Positions 52,395 through 61,217 of a stretch of DNA of 64,000 nucleotides are shown here, piece by piece. Numbering within the stretch: position 1 is the stretch's first letter; every line of letters starts with the position of its first letter. The stretch is from Pseudomonas marincola (GTDB taxonomy: Bacteria; Pseudomonadota; Gammaproteobacteria; Pseudomonadales; Pseudomonadaceae): the NCBI RefSeq assembly GCF_900116605.1, contig NZ_FPBC01000007.1, positions 62,001 to 126,000 of the forward strand, given 5' to 3'. Below the pieces are notes generated by a model, which was given only the letters and a program-made list of their open reading frames with translations, was not told the origin of the DNA and did not search any database. A program made the translations under genes and the position numbers.

Positions 52395-54418
52395 GCAGTA
52401 GCCGCCTGACTGCGGCGCGAACGCCAGAAGTGCGCAAAGAAGAACAATGCCGCCAGCACAAAGCCGATCTCGTCACTCGCCGGGGTTGCCAGAATCAGGC
52501 TGGCCCCTGCAGCGAAGCCCAGCACGCGCTCCCACCACGGCAGCTTGGATTGCAGGTAGCCGGTAAACACCACGCCCCACAAACCAATCGCCACGCCGGC
52601 CTTGAACAGCGCATAAATAATCGCCAGCCAGCTATCGCTCTGCATCATCAGCGCCGGGTCGTAAACCGCCATGAACGGCACGATGAAGCCGGCAATCGCG
52701 ATACGAATCGCCCACAGGCTGATCTTCAAACCAGTCTCTTTGGCAATCGGCGCCGCCGCAAAACAAGCCAGCGCTACCGGCGGCGTAAGGTCAGCCATGA
52801 TGCCGAAATAGAACACGAACATGTGCGACACCACCAACGGCACGCCCAGATCCAGCAGCGCGGGGGCGGCAATCGAGCTGGTGATGATGTAGTTGGGGAT
52901 GGTCGGAATACCCATGCCCAGCACCAGACAGGTAAGCATGGTCAGCACCAGCGACAGGAACAGGTTGTCCTGACCGATGGCCAGAATGTAACCGGCAAAG
53001 GTCGACGCCACGCCCGTCAGGGAAACCACCCCGATAATCACCCCGACCAGTGCGCAAGCAATCCCCACCGGCACTGCGTGACGAGCCCCTTCAACCAGCG
53101 CATGCAGGCAGACGGTAAGCGTTTCACGGCCGCCCTTGATGAACCAGCAGATGGCCACCAGCAACGCCACGACGCCAAACACCACACCAATGCCCATCGA
53201 GAAGAAGCCGGCGCAGAGCAGACCCAAGGCAATCCAGAAGGCAATCCGCAGGCCCAGTGACGAGACGCGCATGATGATCGCCGAGCCAAGAATCACAATC
53301 GCTGTCAGCGACAAGCCGACCATACCGCTGAACAACGGCGTACGGCCCGAGAACAGCAGGTAAACCAGAATGAACAGCGGGATCAGCAGATACCAGCGGG
53401 CTTTTACCGCGGCCCACGGATCCGGGCACTGATCTTTCGGCAGTCCCAGCAAGTTGGCCCGCTTGGCTTCCAGATGCACCATCCAGAATACCGAGCCGAA
53501 ATACAGAATGGCCGGCAGCAAGGCCGCCTTGGCAACTTCGTAGAACGGCACGTTAATGGTTTCAGCCATGATGAACGCAACCGCACCCATCACCGGCGGC
53601 ATGATCTGGCTGCCCATACTGGAAGTCGCCTCGACGCCACCGGCAAAAGCCGGGCGATAACCGAAGCGTTTCATCAGCGGAATGGTGAACTGGCCGGTGG
53701 TTACCACGTTGGCAACTCCGGAACCGGTGATGGTGCCCATCAATGCAGATGACACCACCGACACCTTGGCCGGGCCACCGAGCTTGTGGCCGAAAAAGCC
53801 CAAGGCAAAATCAGTGAACAGCTTAATCATGCCGGCTTGTTCGAGGAACGCACCGAACAGGATGAACAGGAAAATATAGGTCGCAGACACATAGGTCGGC
53901 GTGCCGTACAGGCCTTCAGTACCGTAGGCCAACTGATTGACCAACTGGTCGATCTCATAGCCACGGTGCTGCAAATCACCTGGCAAGTATTGGCCAAGCA
54001 GGCCGTAAGCCAGAAACAGCGCGCAAATAATCGGCAAGGCGATGCCCATAACCCGGCGCGCGGCTTCGAACACCAAGAACACCAGCACCAGGCCGACAAA
54101 CATGTCCATGCTGGTGAGGTCGCCGGATCGCTGAATCAGGTCGGCTTCGAAAATCCATTGATACGCCGCCGTCGCCATACCGGCCAAACCCAGCAGCCAG
54201 GCCAGCGGTTGCCAAGGGCGACCCTTGCCAGTGGCAGAGAAACTGATGAACACCGTCAGCAACAAGAAGCCAACGTGAACGGCGCGCAACACCTGGCTTG
54301 AAACCGGGTGAAAAGCGGCAGTGATGATCTGAAAAACAGAGAACAGCAGCGCTACGATAAACAGCGCTTTTGGCCACTCGCCGGGGTTGGCGGACAGGCC
54401 CTGGTTTTGCTCGCTCAT
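52391..54418 (-). CDS. TRAP transporter permease, fused DctQ-DctM (TAXI type)
   Basis: A 675-residue membrane protein with about 17-19 helices. The N-terminal quarter corresponds to the small DctQ-like subunit; the rest is the large DctM-type subunit, with the scaffold and substrate regions GTITGSGVANVVTTGQFTIPLMKRFGY, SMGSQIMPPVMGAVAFIMAE and LGMGIPTIPNYIITSSIAAPAL. With the TAXI binding protein encoded upstream it should import an organic acid, driven by sodium or proton gradients. The DctB/DctD pair next to it makes a dicarboxylate or related acid likely. Confidence 0.93.
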   Translation of the reverse strand: MSEQNQGLSANPGEWPKALFIVALLFSVFQIITAAFHPVSSQVLRAVHVGFLLLTVFISFSATGKGRPWQPLAWLLGLAGMATAAYQWIFEADLIQRSGDLTSMDMFVGLVLVFLVFEAARRVMGIALPIICALFLAYGLLGQYLPGDLQHRGYEIDQLVNQLAYGTEGLYGTPTYVSATYIFLFILFGAFLEQAGMIKLFTDFALGFFGHKLGGPAKVSVVSSALMGTITGSGVANVVTTGQFTIPLMKRFGYRPAFAGGVEATSSMGSQIMPPVMGAVAFIMAETINVPFYEVAKAALLPAILYFGSVFWMVHLEAKRANLLGLPKDQCPDPWAAVKARWYLLIPLFILVYLLFSGRTPLFSGMVGLSLTAIVILGSAIIMRVSSLGLRIAFWIALGLLCAGFFSMGIGVVFGVVALLVAICWFIKGGRETLTVCLHALVEGARHAVPVGIACALVGVIIGVVSLTGVASTFAGYILAIGQDNLFLSLVLTMLTCLVLGMGIPTIPNYIITSSIAAPALLDLGVPLVVSHMFVFYFGIMADLTPPVALACFAAAPIAKETGLKISLWAIRIAIAGFIVPFMAVYDPALMMQSDSWLAIIYALFKAGVAIGLWGVVFTGYLQSKLPWWERVLGFAAGASLILATPASDEIGFVLAALFFFAHFWRSRRSQAATA

Positions 54419-54609
54419 GGCGCAAACACTCTCAATATTGCTACTGCGATAGAGGTGCTAACAAAACCGACTGCCCAGGCGGCACTGGCTTTATTAGGCT
54501 CCCTCTGCAAAACGTCTGCAGCCGATACCAATCACACGTTAAGCATGTTCGGCTGCATCGGTTGTTGCGATTAGCCCAAGTGCGGAGTGGCCGCGCCAAG
54601 GCTGCTTTG

Positions 54610-54635
54610 GACCGGGCGGCAACAGCCACCCGGTC
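54610..54635 (-). terminator. Intercistronic hairpin between TAXI protein and permease genes
   Basis: GACCGGG and CCCGGTC, extended by inner GC pairs, form a hairpin 20 bp after the binding-protein stop on the minus strand. No T-run follows. It probably lets the binding protein be made in excess over the permease. Confidence 0.5.
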
Positions 54636-54653
54636 ACTTTCGGCAAACGATGC

Positions 54654-55607
54654 TTACAGCGCGCCAACTTCTTTGTAGTAGCGCTCAGCACCTGGATGCA
54701 GAGGGATCGGCAGGTTCTTGGCAGCAGTTTCCAGCTTGATGTCCTTGGCCGCAGCGTGGGCGTTGCCCAGACGGTCGAGGTTTTCAAACATCAGCTTGGT
54801 CATCTGATACGCAGTCTCTTCCGACACGCCTTCGTGGCTGACCAGAATGTTGGTGATGGCCACAGTCGGCACATCAGCTGTCTGGTTGTCGTAAGTACCG
54901 GCCGGGATCACAGCAGCCTGATAGGCGTCGTTACCGATTTTGCTGACAACGTCGGCTGGCACCGAAACGAAGTTGATTGGCAGAGTTGCAGACAAGTCAC
55001 GAATCGCCGCCATGCCCAGACCCGAAGATTGCAGGGTGGCATCCAGCTGACGGTTCTTGATCAGTTCAACCGACTCGGCATAAGGCAGGAATTCAACCTT
55101 GCCCATGTCTTCATAGCTCAGGCCAGCGGCCTTGAAGATTGCACGGGCGTTGAGTTCGGTACCGGACTTGGGTGCGCCCACCGAAATGCTCTTGCCTTTG
55201 AGGTCAGCCAGCGTGGTGATGCCGGACTCTTTGCTGGCAACAATCTGGATGTAGTTCGGGTAAGTACCGGCGATTGCACGCAGCTTTTTCAGCGGCGCCT
55301 TGAAGCCCGCGTCTTCCACGCCTGCCCAGGCATCCGCAACCGAGTCACCCAAAGCCAGGGCCAGCTCGCCGCGACCGGCTTGCAACAGGTTGAGGTTTTC
55401 AACCGATGCCTTGGTGGCCTGTACGGAGGTTTTCGAACCTTCGATGCCATTGCTGTAGAGCTGCGACAGCGCAACGCCAATCGGGTAATAAACACCGCTG
55501 GTGCCGCCCGTGAGGATGTTGATGAATGTCGGCGCCGCGAGTACGGCAGTGCTGGCAGTCAGCGTTGCGGCAGCAGCAAATAGGCTTAAACGTTTGGTCA
55601 TTCGCAT
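54654..55607 (-). CDS. TAXI-family TRAP substrate-binding protein
   Basis: A 317-residue periplasmic protein (signal 1-24, VLAA). TFINILTGGTSGVYYPIGVALSQL at the mature N terminus is the TAXI signature (TGG-x-GVYYPxG). GELALALGDSVADAWAG and LADLKGKSISVGAPKSGTELNAR are further family blocks. GGAG lies 8 bases before the ATG at 55607. It is the first gene of the TAXI-permease-DUF1850 operon, preceded by a sigma-54 promoter at 55763-55779. The ligand is not identifiable from sequence. Confidence 0.93.
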   Translation of the reverse strand: MRMTKRLSLFAAAATLTASTAVLAAPTFINILTGGTSGVYYPIGVALSQLYSNGIEGSKTSVQATKASVENLNLLQAGRGELALALGDSVADAWAGVEDAGFKAPLKKLRAIAGTYPNYIQIVASKESGITTLADLKGKSISVGAPKSGTELNARAIFKAAGLSYEDMGKVEFLPYAESVELIKNRQLDATLQSSGLGMAAIRDLSATLPINFVSVPADVVSKIGNDAYQAAVIPAGTYDNQTADVPTVAITNILVSHEGVSEETAYQMTKLMFENLDRLGNAHAAAKDIKLETAAKNLPIPLHPGAERYYKEVGAL

Positions 55608-55762
55608 GGAAGAAGCTCCGTCGTTGTTATGGCTTTATGCAGAGTTTTCAATGTAGACGATCAGTCAGCACGTCACCGGACAGGCGACTACCTGTGCATT
55701 GAATACAGGCCTGTGATCGTTATTGTTCGTGGCCGCAGATGCACCGGCCTGAGTAAAGCTAT

Positions 55763-55779
55763 AGCAGATGCCGTGCCAA
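55763..55779 (-). promoter_or_regulatory. Sigma-54 (-24/-12) promoter of the TAXI-TRAP operon
   Basis: On the minus strand TTGGCACGGCATCTGCT has the invariant GG and GC exactly 10 bases apart and seven of seven bases of TGGCACG. Start of transcription is expected near 55753, giving a leader of about 145 nt before the TAXI gene. This fits control by the NtrC-type regulator encoded next door. Confidence 0.85.
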
Positions 55780-55830
55780 GCGGCTAAACACCCGTGCTAG
55801 AGCCATCTCGATTGAAAAACCAGCCATGTC

Positions 55831-55880
55831 AGGCGGAAAACCGCTTATACGAAAAATCCCATAGGCAAAAATCCGCCTAT
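55831..55880 (-). promoter_or_regulatory. Two enhancer-like sites for the NtrC-type regulator
   Basis: AGGCGGAAAACCGCTTAT (55831-55848) and, on the other strand, AGGCGGATTTTTGCCTAT (55863-55880) share AGGCGGA-N5-GC-Y-TAT and are imperfect dyads. Their centres are 31-32 bp apart (three turns) and lie about 85 and 118 bp upstream of the expected transcription start, the normal place for DctD-type enhancers. The second overlaps the dctD stop codon. Confidence 0.65.
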
Positions 55881-57220
55881 TCGTCATCCACGCTGCCAGC
55901 CGGGCGATAGGTGCTGCGCTGCAACCCATGACGTTGCATCTTCTCATTCAGGGTGCGCCGCGGCAGACGCAGCATGTCCATCACCTGATTGATGTTGCCC
56001 TGACAACTGAGCAATGCGTTGTGCAGGCACTGCGCCTCGAATGCTTCCATCTGCTCGGCCAGCGAGCTGCTCTCGACGTGCTCGGCCGGCGCACTCAACC
56101 CCAGCGCATGACGCTCTGCCGCGTTGATCAACTCGCGCACATTGCCGGGCCAGTCATGCCCCAGCAACCGCGCCAGTTCGCTGGAGGCCAGCGCCGGTGC
56201 CGCGCGTTCATGGCGCACGGCCGCCGCCTGAACGAAGTGCTCGAACAGCAGCGGAATGTCTTCCCGCCGCTCGCGCAGCGGCGGCAACTGCAAGTCCGCG
56301 ACATTCAGGCGATAGTACAAGTCTTCGCGGAAACGTCCGGCTTTGACCTCGTCAAGCAAGTCGGGTTTGACCGCACTGATGACCCGCAGATCAACCTGAA
56401 TACTGCGGTTGGAGCCCAAGCGCTCAAGGCTTTTCTCCTGCAACACGCGTAACAGCTTGACCTGCTGGGCCAGCGGCAGGCTCTCGATCTCGTCGAGAAA
56501 CAGGGTTCCGCCGTGCGCATGCTCGATGCGGCCAATGCGCTTGCCTTGGGCGCCCGTGAAAGCGCCACTCTCGTGGCCGAATAATTCGCTCTCGAACAAG
56601 TGCTCTGGAATCGCCGCACAGTTGAGCGCAACAAACGGCTTGTCGGCGCGTGGACTGAAGTCATGCAGGCAACGCGCAACGCGTTCCTTGCCGCTACCGG
56701 TGTCGCCGCGAATGAGAATATTGACCGAGGTTCCGGCCAGCTCGAGGATTTGCCGACGCAAGTTGACCATCGGTTTGGAAACGCCCAGCAACTGGCTTTC
56801 TATGCGGTTTTTGAACGCCGACTGCTGGCGCAATTCGCGGTTTTCACACACCAACCGACGTTTATCCACAGCCCGGCGCACGCTGTCGAGCAGGCGTTCC
56901 GGGGTGAAAGGTTTTTCGATGAAGTCGTAAGCGCCGTTGCGCATGGCCTCAACCGCCATCGGCACATCACCATGGCCGGTGACCATGATCACCGGCTGGT
57001 CAGCATCCTGGGCGAGCAGTTTATCCAGCAACTGCAAACCATCGGTGCCCGGCATGCGTACATCGGTGATGACCACGCCGCTAAATTCGCGATCGACCAG
57101 ATTCAGGGCTTGGGCCGCGCTGGCGCAGGCAGTGACCTCGAAGCCGGACAGCTCCAGCCACTGCTGAACCGCATCACGGATTGCCGCTTCATCATCGACT
57201 ACCAAAACCTGACCGCTCAT
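55877..57220 (-). CDS. dctD: Sigma-54-dependent response regulator, DctD type
   Basis: A 447-residue NtrC-family regulator. The receiver domain is residues 1-120 with phospho-acceptor Asp53 (VVITDVRMPG) and Lys103. The AAA+ domain is at about 145-375: Walker A GDTGSGKE (172-179), the sigma-54 contact loop GAFTGA (219-224) and Walker B FLDEIE. The C-terminal Fis-like HTH is at about 410-440. A full AGGAGGTGAT precedes the ATG at 57220. Encoded after the sensor kinase (gap 93 bp), it should activate the sigma-54 promoter of the TAXI-TRAP operon. DctD is the closest named family; the symbol is by similarity. Confidence 0.92.
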   Translation of the reverse strand: MSGQVLVVDDEAAIRDAVQQWLELSGFEVTACASAAQALNLVDREFSGVVITDVRMPGTDGLQLLDKLLAQDADQPVIMVTGHGDVPMAVEAMRNGAYDFIEKPFTPERLLDSVRRAVDKRRLVCENRELRQQSAFKNRIESQLLGVSKPMVNLRRQILELAGTSVNILIRGDTGSGKERVARCLHDFSPRADKPFVALNCAAIPEHLFESELFGHESGAFTGAQGKRIGRIEHAHGGTLFLDEIESLPLAQQVKLLRVLQEKSLERLGSNRSIQVDLRVISAVKPDLLDEVKAGRFREDLYYRLNVADLQLPPLRERREDIPLLFEHFVQAAAVRHERAAPALASSELARLLGHDWPGNVRELINAAERHALGLSAPAEHVESSSLAEQMEAFEAQCLHNALLSCQGNINQVMDMLRLPRRTLNEKMQRHGLQRSTYRPAGSVDDE

Positions 57221-57313
57221 ATCACCTCCTGACTGACCGGCCGCAGTGTATCGCCAACCGCAAAATTCTCTAGTGCGAAAATCATCTGCCCGGCGCAATC
57301 AGTCACAGTCAAC

Positions 57314-59092
57314 TCAGGAGACGGCTGCCAGTTTGAGGGTGAACACAGCGCCCGCCGCGCCATTTGCCGCCTCCAGCGTACCGCCCATTTCACGCACGAT
57401 TCCGTAGGAAACCGCCAGACCGAGACCCAGCCCCTGGCCCACTGGCTTGGTGGTGAAGAAGGGCTCGAAAACCTGCGCGAGTTGATCGCTGCTAATCCCG
57501 CCGGCGTTGTCCTCAACCCGCAAAACAGCGTGTTCGCCCTCCTGCGCAATAGTTATCCACAGCTGCGGATGCGCTTGATCCGTAAGCGCATCGAGGGCGT
57601 TATGCAGCAGATTGAGCAACACCTGTTCAAGACGAATGGCATCGCCCATGACCATTACGTTGTCGTCTGTCTCGCGTCTGAGCTGCACATTTTCACTGCG
57701 CATGCGTGGGGCGAGTAATTGCAGGGCCTGCTCCAGCACATCATCCAGGCGCAGGCGCTCTTTAAGCCCGGACGGACTCTTGCGCGCAAAAGTTTTCAGG
57801 TGTCCGGTAAGCCCGGCCATACGCTGCAACAGCCCATCAATACGTTGCAGCCCTTCATGTACATCTGCCTGGCGACCGCTATCGAGCAACAGGCGCAGGC
57901 TGCCCAATTGCATCTGCATGGCTGTGAGAGGCTGGTTGATTTCGTGGGCCATTGCCGCCGACATCTGCCCCAGCGCGGCCATTTTGGCGGCATGTACCAG
58001 ACCTTCCTGCGCTTCATGCAGCTCGGCGGTGCGCAGCTCCACTTCGCGCTCCAGGCGTTCGCGAATGCCGATCTGCAAACGCTGATTCTTGCGCCGCTGA
58101 AACAGATACAGCAGCAAAAATACCAGGGTCATCCACACGCCGGCGGCGGCAAGCCGATAGCTGCGAATGCTCTCGTCAAAACTCGAAGGCTCGACCAGAT
58201 AGTGCAGCGTCCAGCCTTCTTCGGGCATCAACAAGCTCTGCCACAGGTAGTCACGCTGACCATCCGGGCCATCTACTGTGCGCCGCTGGGCGTCGTTATC
58301 AATCTGCTGGCGCAAGGTGCTGGGCAAGGGCTTGAGTGCCTGTTCGGCATACTTGCGCACCTCCACCAGCTCGTTGCGAACGCTGTCACTCAGCGGCTGC
58401 AGCGAACGGAAACGCCAGGCCGGGCGGTTACTCAGAATCACCACTGAATAGCCGTCAGCCACCAACAACACGCCGCTCTGCCCTGCCCACTCACGCTGCA
58501 ATTGCTCGAACTCAAGCTTGACCACCAGCACGCCGATTACGCTGCCATCGTCATCGTGCACCGCATGCGAAAGGAAATAGCCGGGAATTCCGGTGGTCAC
58601 GCCAACGGCAAAAAAACGCCCGGCAGACTGCTTGAGCGCATCCTGAAAATACGGCCTGAAGGCGTAATTGTTGCCGACAAAACTGCTCCAGTCCCGCCAG
58701 TTACTCGCCACCAGCGCTTGCCCGCGCATATCCAGCAGATACAAGACGTTGGAACCGGCGGCCAGGTTGAGCCGTTCGAGACGCTGATTGAGTTTTTCGC
58801 GGAGCAGGCGATCTTTGGGCGCACGCAGCAAGGTTTTAATGTCGCTGTCGAGCGCCAATACCTCTGGCACCGAACGGAACCGTTCAACCAGCGCGTGTAC
58901 CGACTGGGCATACAACTGCAGTTGATCCCGCGCTTCAACGCTGCGGTCCTTCCAGGCCTGATTCTGCGCATAACGCCCGGCCACCAGCATGCTCAACAGC
59001 AAGCCGATGACGATCAGCAGAACAATCCAGAACACCCGATAACGGACAAACAAGGCAGGCATGTGCAACTCATCACTCGGCAATTCAGGCAT
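57314..59092 (-). CDS. dctB: Sensor histidine kinase, DctB type
   Basis: A 592-residue membrane sensor. Two helices (about 18-38 and 313-332) flank a periplasmic double-Cache/PAS-like domain of about 275 residues, with YFQDALKQSAGRFFAVGVTTGIPGYFLSH typical of DctB. A cytoplasmic coiled coil leads to the H box MAHEINQPLTAMQ (phospho-His383), and the ATPase domain has NLLHNALDA, VEDNAGGI and GQGLGLGLAVS. The kinase is expected to sense a carboxylic acid and phosphorylate DctD. The start at 59092 lacks a good site; an ATG at 59062 is possible. Confidence 0.92.
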   Translation of the reverse strand: MPELPSDELHMPALFVRYRVFWIVLLIVIGLLLSMLVAGRYAQNQAWKDRSVEARDQLQLYAQSVHALVERFRSVPEVLALDSDIKTLLRAPKDRLLREKLNQRLERLNLAAGSNVLYLLDMRGQALVASNWRDWSSFVGNNYAFRPYFQDALKQSAGRFFAVGVTTGIPGYFLSHAVHDDDGSVIGVLVVKLEFEQLQREWAGQSGVLLVADGYSVVILSNRPAWRFRSLQPLSDSVRNELVEVRKYAEQALKPLPSTLRQQIDNDAQRRTVDGPDGQRDYLWQSLLMPEEGWTLHYLVEPSSFDESIRSYRLAAAGVWMTLVFLLLYLFQRRKNQRLQIGIRERLEREVELRTAELHEAQEGLVHAAKMAALGQMSAAMAHEINQPLTAMQMQLGSLRLLLDSGRQADVHEGLQRIDGLLQRMAGLTGHLKTFARKSPSGLKERLRLDDVLEQALQLLAPRMRSENVQLRRETDDNVMVMGDAIRLEQVLLNLLHNALDALTDQAHPQLWITIAQEGEHAVLRVEDNAGGISSDQLAQVFEPFFTTKPVGQGLGLGLAVSYGIVREMGGTLEAANGAAGAVFTLKLAAVS

Positions 59093-59165
59093 GGTAAGGC
59101 AATGCGCTGAATTGTGCAGGGTGATCGCCTGCCCTTACTCAGTTAGGTCATTCGCTCCCTTGCGA

Positions 59166-60350
59166 TCAGCGGTAAATATCGGCCCGGCTCCAGGGCAAAT
59201 CATGCCCGCCATCGGGATACGGTCGGGTAGCTAGAATCTGGTGAATGTTGACCCAGTTATGCGCAAAACCATACGAGCAGCCTGCCAGATAAAGCCGCCA
59301 GATTCGCAGCGCCTGATCCGGCACCAGCTTGCTGGCACGGTCGAGTTGGCGCTCCAGACGCTCGCTCCACATGGCCAGCGTGCGGGCGTAATGCAGGCGC
59401 AGACTCTCGATATCGACCACTTCCAATCCGGTTTCGCTGAGCAGGCTGGTCATGGTTGCGACATGCGGCAATTCACCGTGCGGAAAAACGTACTGGCCAA
59501 TAAAGTCGCCAGCGCCCCGGCCAACCGGGCGGCTGTCGGTGTATTTGGAGGTAATACCGTGGTTGAGCATCAATCCGCCCGGCTTCAATGCGCCGTACAG
59601 GCAACTGCAATACAGCGGCAGATTGGCCAAGCCGACATGCTCGAACATGCCGACGCTGACAATCTTGTCGAACTGGCCCTGCTGCGGCAGGTCGCGGTAA
59701 TCCATGAATTCGAGGTTTACCTGCCCTTCAAGACCTTCTTCCTTAACCCGTTGCCGCGCCAGTTGCAGCTGCTCTTTGCTCAACGTGATGCCAAGCACCT
59801 GCGCGCCGAATTCACGCGCCGTAAACCGCGAAAGCCCGCCCCAGCCGCAGCCTACATCCAGTAATTTATCGCCTGGTTGCAGGCGCAATTTGCGGCAGAT
59901 ATGGCGAAGCTTGGCTTGTTGAGCCTGCGCCAGCGTCTCATCACCCTGAGGAAAATAGGCGCAGGAATAGACCATGTCCGGGTCGAGCCAAAGGGCATAG
60001 AAGTCGTTGGAAAGGTCGTAGTGATAACTGATGGCCGCCGCGTCCACTTCCTTGTCATGAGCTTGATGCTCAGGCTCGGCTGACACGTCATCGCCCAAAA
60101 CCGCCTGACTCAGGGCGTCTCCCACCTCAATCACATCGCGCATTGAGCCTTCGAGGTCGATGCGCCCCTCAACATAGGCACCGCCTAACGTATCAAGGCC
60201 CGGATGTGAGAGCTGGGCAATCAGCGTCGGGTCTTTCACCACCAACGTCACACGGGGGCTGGGGCCAAGATCGTACTGTTTGCCATCCCACAAACGCAGG
60301 CGTAGCGGCAGGTTGAGATTATCGAATGATTGCGGAAGATGCGCGAGCAT
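59166..60350 (-). CDS. cfa: Cyclopropane-fatty-acyl-phospholipid synthase
   Basis: A 394-residue SAM-dependent enzyme that methylenates unsaturated phospholipid acyl chains, usually at stationary phase. The SAM site LDVGCGWGG is at about 164-172, preceded by the substrate region ISYHYDLSNDFYALWLD (about 107-123) and followed by VSVGMFEHVG. The C-terminal WVNIHQIL and active-site Cys region (CSYGFAHNW) are present. Start ATG 60350 has GGAGG 5 bases upstream; the TTG at 60362 is inside that site. It is a single gene facing the same way as the bufferin operon. Confidence 0.93.
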   Translation of the reverse strand: MLAHLPQSFDNLNLPLRLRLWDGKQYDLGPSPRVTLVVKDPTLIAQLSHPGLDTLGGAYVEGRIDLEGSMRDVIEVGDALSQAVLGDDVSAEPEHQAHDKEVDAAAISYHYDLSNDFYALWLDPDMVYSCAYFPQGDETLAQAQQAKLRHICRKLRLQPGDKLLDVGCGWGGLSRFTAREFGAQVLGITLSKEQLQLARQRVKEEGLEGQVNLEFMDYRDLPQQGQFDKIVSVGMFEHVGLANLPLYCSCLYGALKPGGLMLNHGITSKYTDSRPVGRGAGDFIGQYVFPHGELPHVATMTSLLSETGLEVVDIESLRLHYARTLAMWSERLERQLDRASKLVPDQALRIWRLYLAGCSYGFAHNWVNIHQILATRPYPDGGHDLPWSRADIYR

Positions 60351-60437
60351 TAGGGCCTCCAATTCTCAGTCAACAACACCTGAAAAAAGGATAGCCCACT
60401 CACGAAAATATTCAGCTAATGAGCGCGATAGCCAGAC

Positions 60438-61217
60438 TTAATGCGCCTGCAAAATGCCGTCGCTGAGCCACTGGCGCAACCAGGTAACGGCTTGAACCGG
60501 CGCGTTATCACCCAGCTCAGTCAACGCTGCGCATAAACCCGAGAAGTTCGTGCCTTGCACAGCCATGGCCTGCAACGCCCCAGTCTCGGCCTCGCCTAAA
60601 CTGCGATAGCGGGTGACCAGTTCCTGCCGCCAAACCAGACATACGCTGGGCTGCTCAAGTTTTACACTGCCTGGAAATTCACCCTGATTCTTCAGCGCTC
60701 GCCAGATGTCCAGCGTGTTAAAGGTAAATGTTTGCCACTGCACGCTGGGCAACAAACGCACCTGCAAGTTCGGCCAGTCTTCTGCCGGCAATGCCGCGAC
60801 CTGCTCGAACAGCAAGGCCTGCGCATCCGGCGCATCAAACGCCAGAGTGAACGCCCACTCAAGCCGCGCCAACTCGCTCAAGGGTTGCGCTTGTTCAGGT
60901 ATCAGGTGTGTATCGATAAAGTCGGCAAAATCAGCGCCAAGCCAACGCAAGCTGAAGTGCTTGGGCGGATGGGTATCGATATACGCCTGAGCCAGGGCCG
61001 CAAACTCTTCGTCGCCCAACCATTGATGCACAGCCTCAAAATCACCGCGCAGCACTTCCTGCAAGCGCGCGCGATAGGCGTTGTGATAAATCGCCAGCCC
61101 CAGATCGACATCCAGTGTCGGGCCGCCAATCAGCGTGTCGCGCAGCGCGGCATTGGGCACCGAGTCGGCGTTGAGCAGGTAGTTCTCGATTTCATTCTGC
61201 CATTCGATCAGACGCAT
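60438..61217 (-). CDS. bufC: BufC/HvfC-type RiPP maturation partner (DUF2063)
   Basis: A 259-residue protein of the DUF2063 (HvfC, MbnC-like) family. The N-terminal 100 residues have the conserved GLAIYHNAYRARLQEVLRGDFEAVHQWLGDEEFAALAQAYI, and the C-terminal part includes LARLEWAFTLAFDAPDA. Such proteins present the precursor peptide to the MNIO enzyme. The start ATG at 61217 lies inside the end of bufB (10-bp overlap), so translation is coupled. Nothing follows it in the operon; the DoxX-like gene found in some bufferin loci is absent. Confidence 0.9.
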   Translation of the reverse strand: MRLIEWQNEIENYLLNADSVPNAALRDTLIGGPTLDVDLGLAIYHNAYRARLQEVLRGDFEAVHQWLGDEEFAALAQAYIDTHPPKHFSLRWLGADFADFIDTHLIPEQAQPLSELARLEWAFTLAFDAPDAQALLFEQVAALPAEDWPNLQVRLLPSVQWQTFTFNTLDIWRALKNQGEFPGSVKLEQPSVCLVWRQELVTRYRSLGEAETGALQAMAVQGTNFSGLCAALTELGDNAPVQAVTWLRQWLSDGILQAH

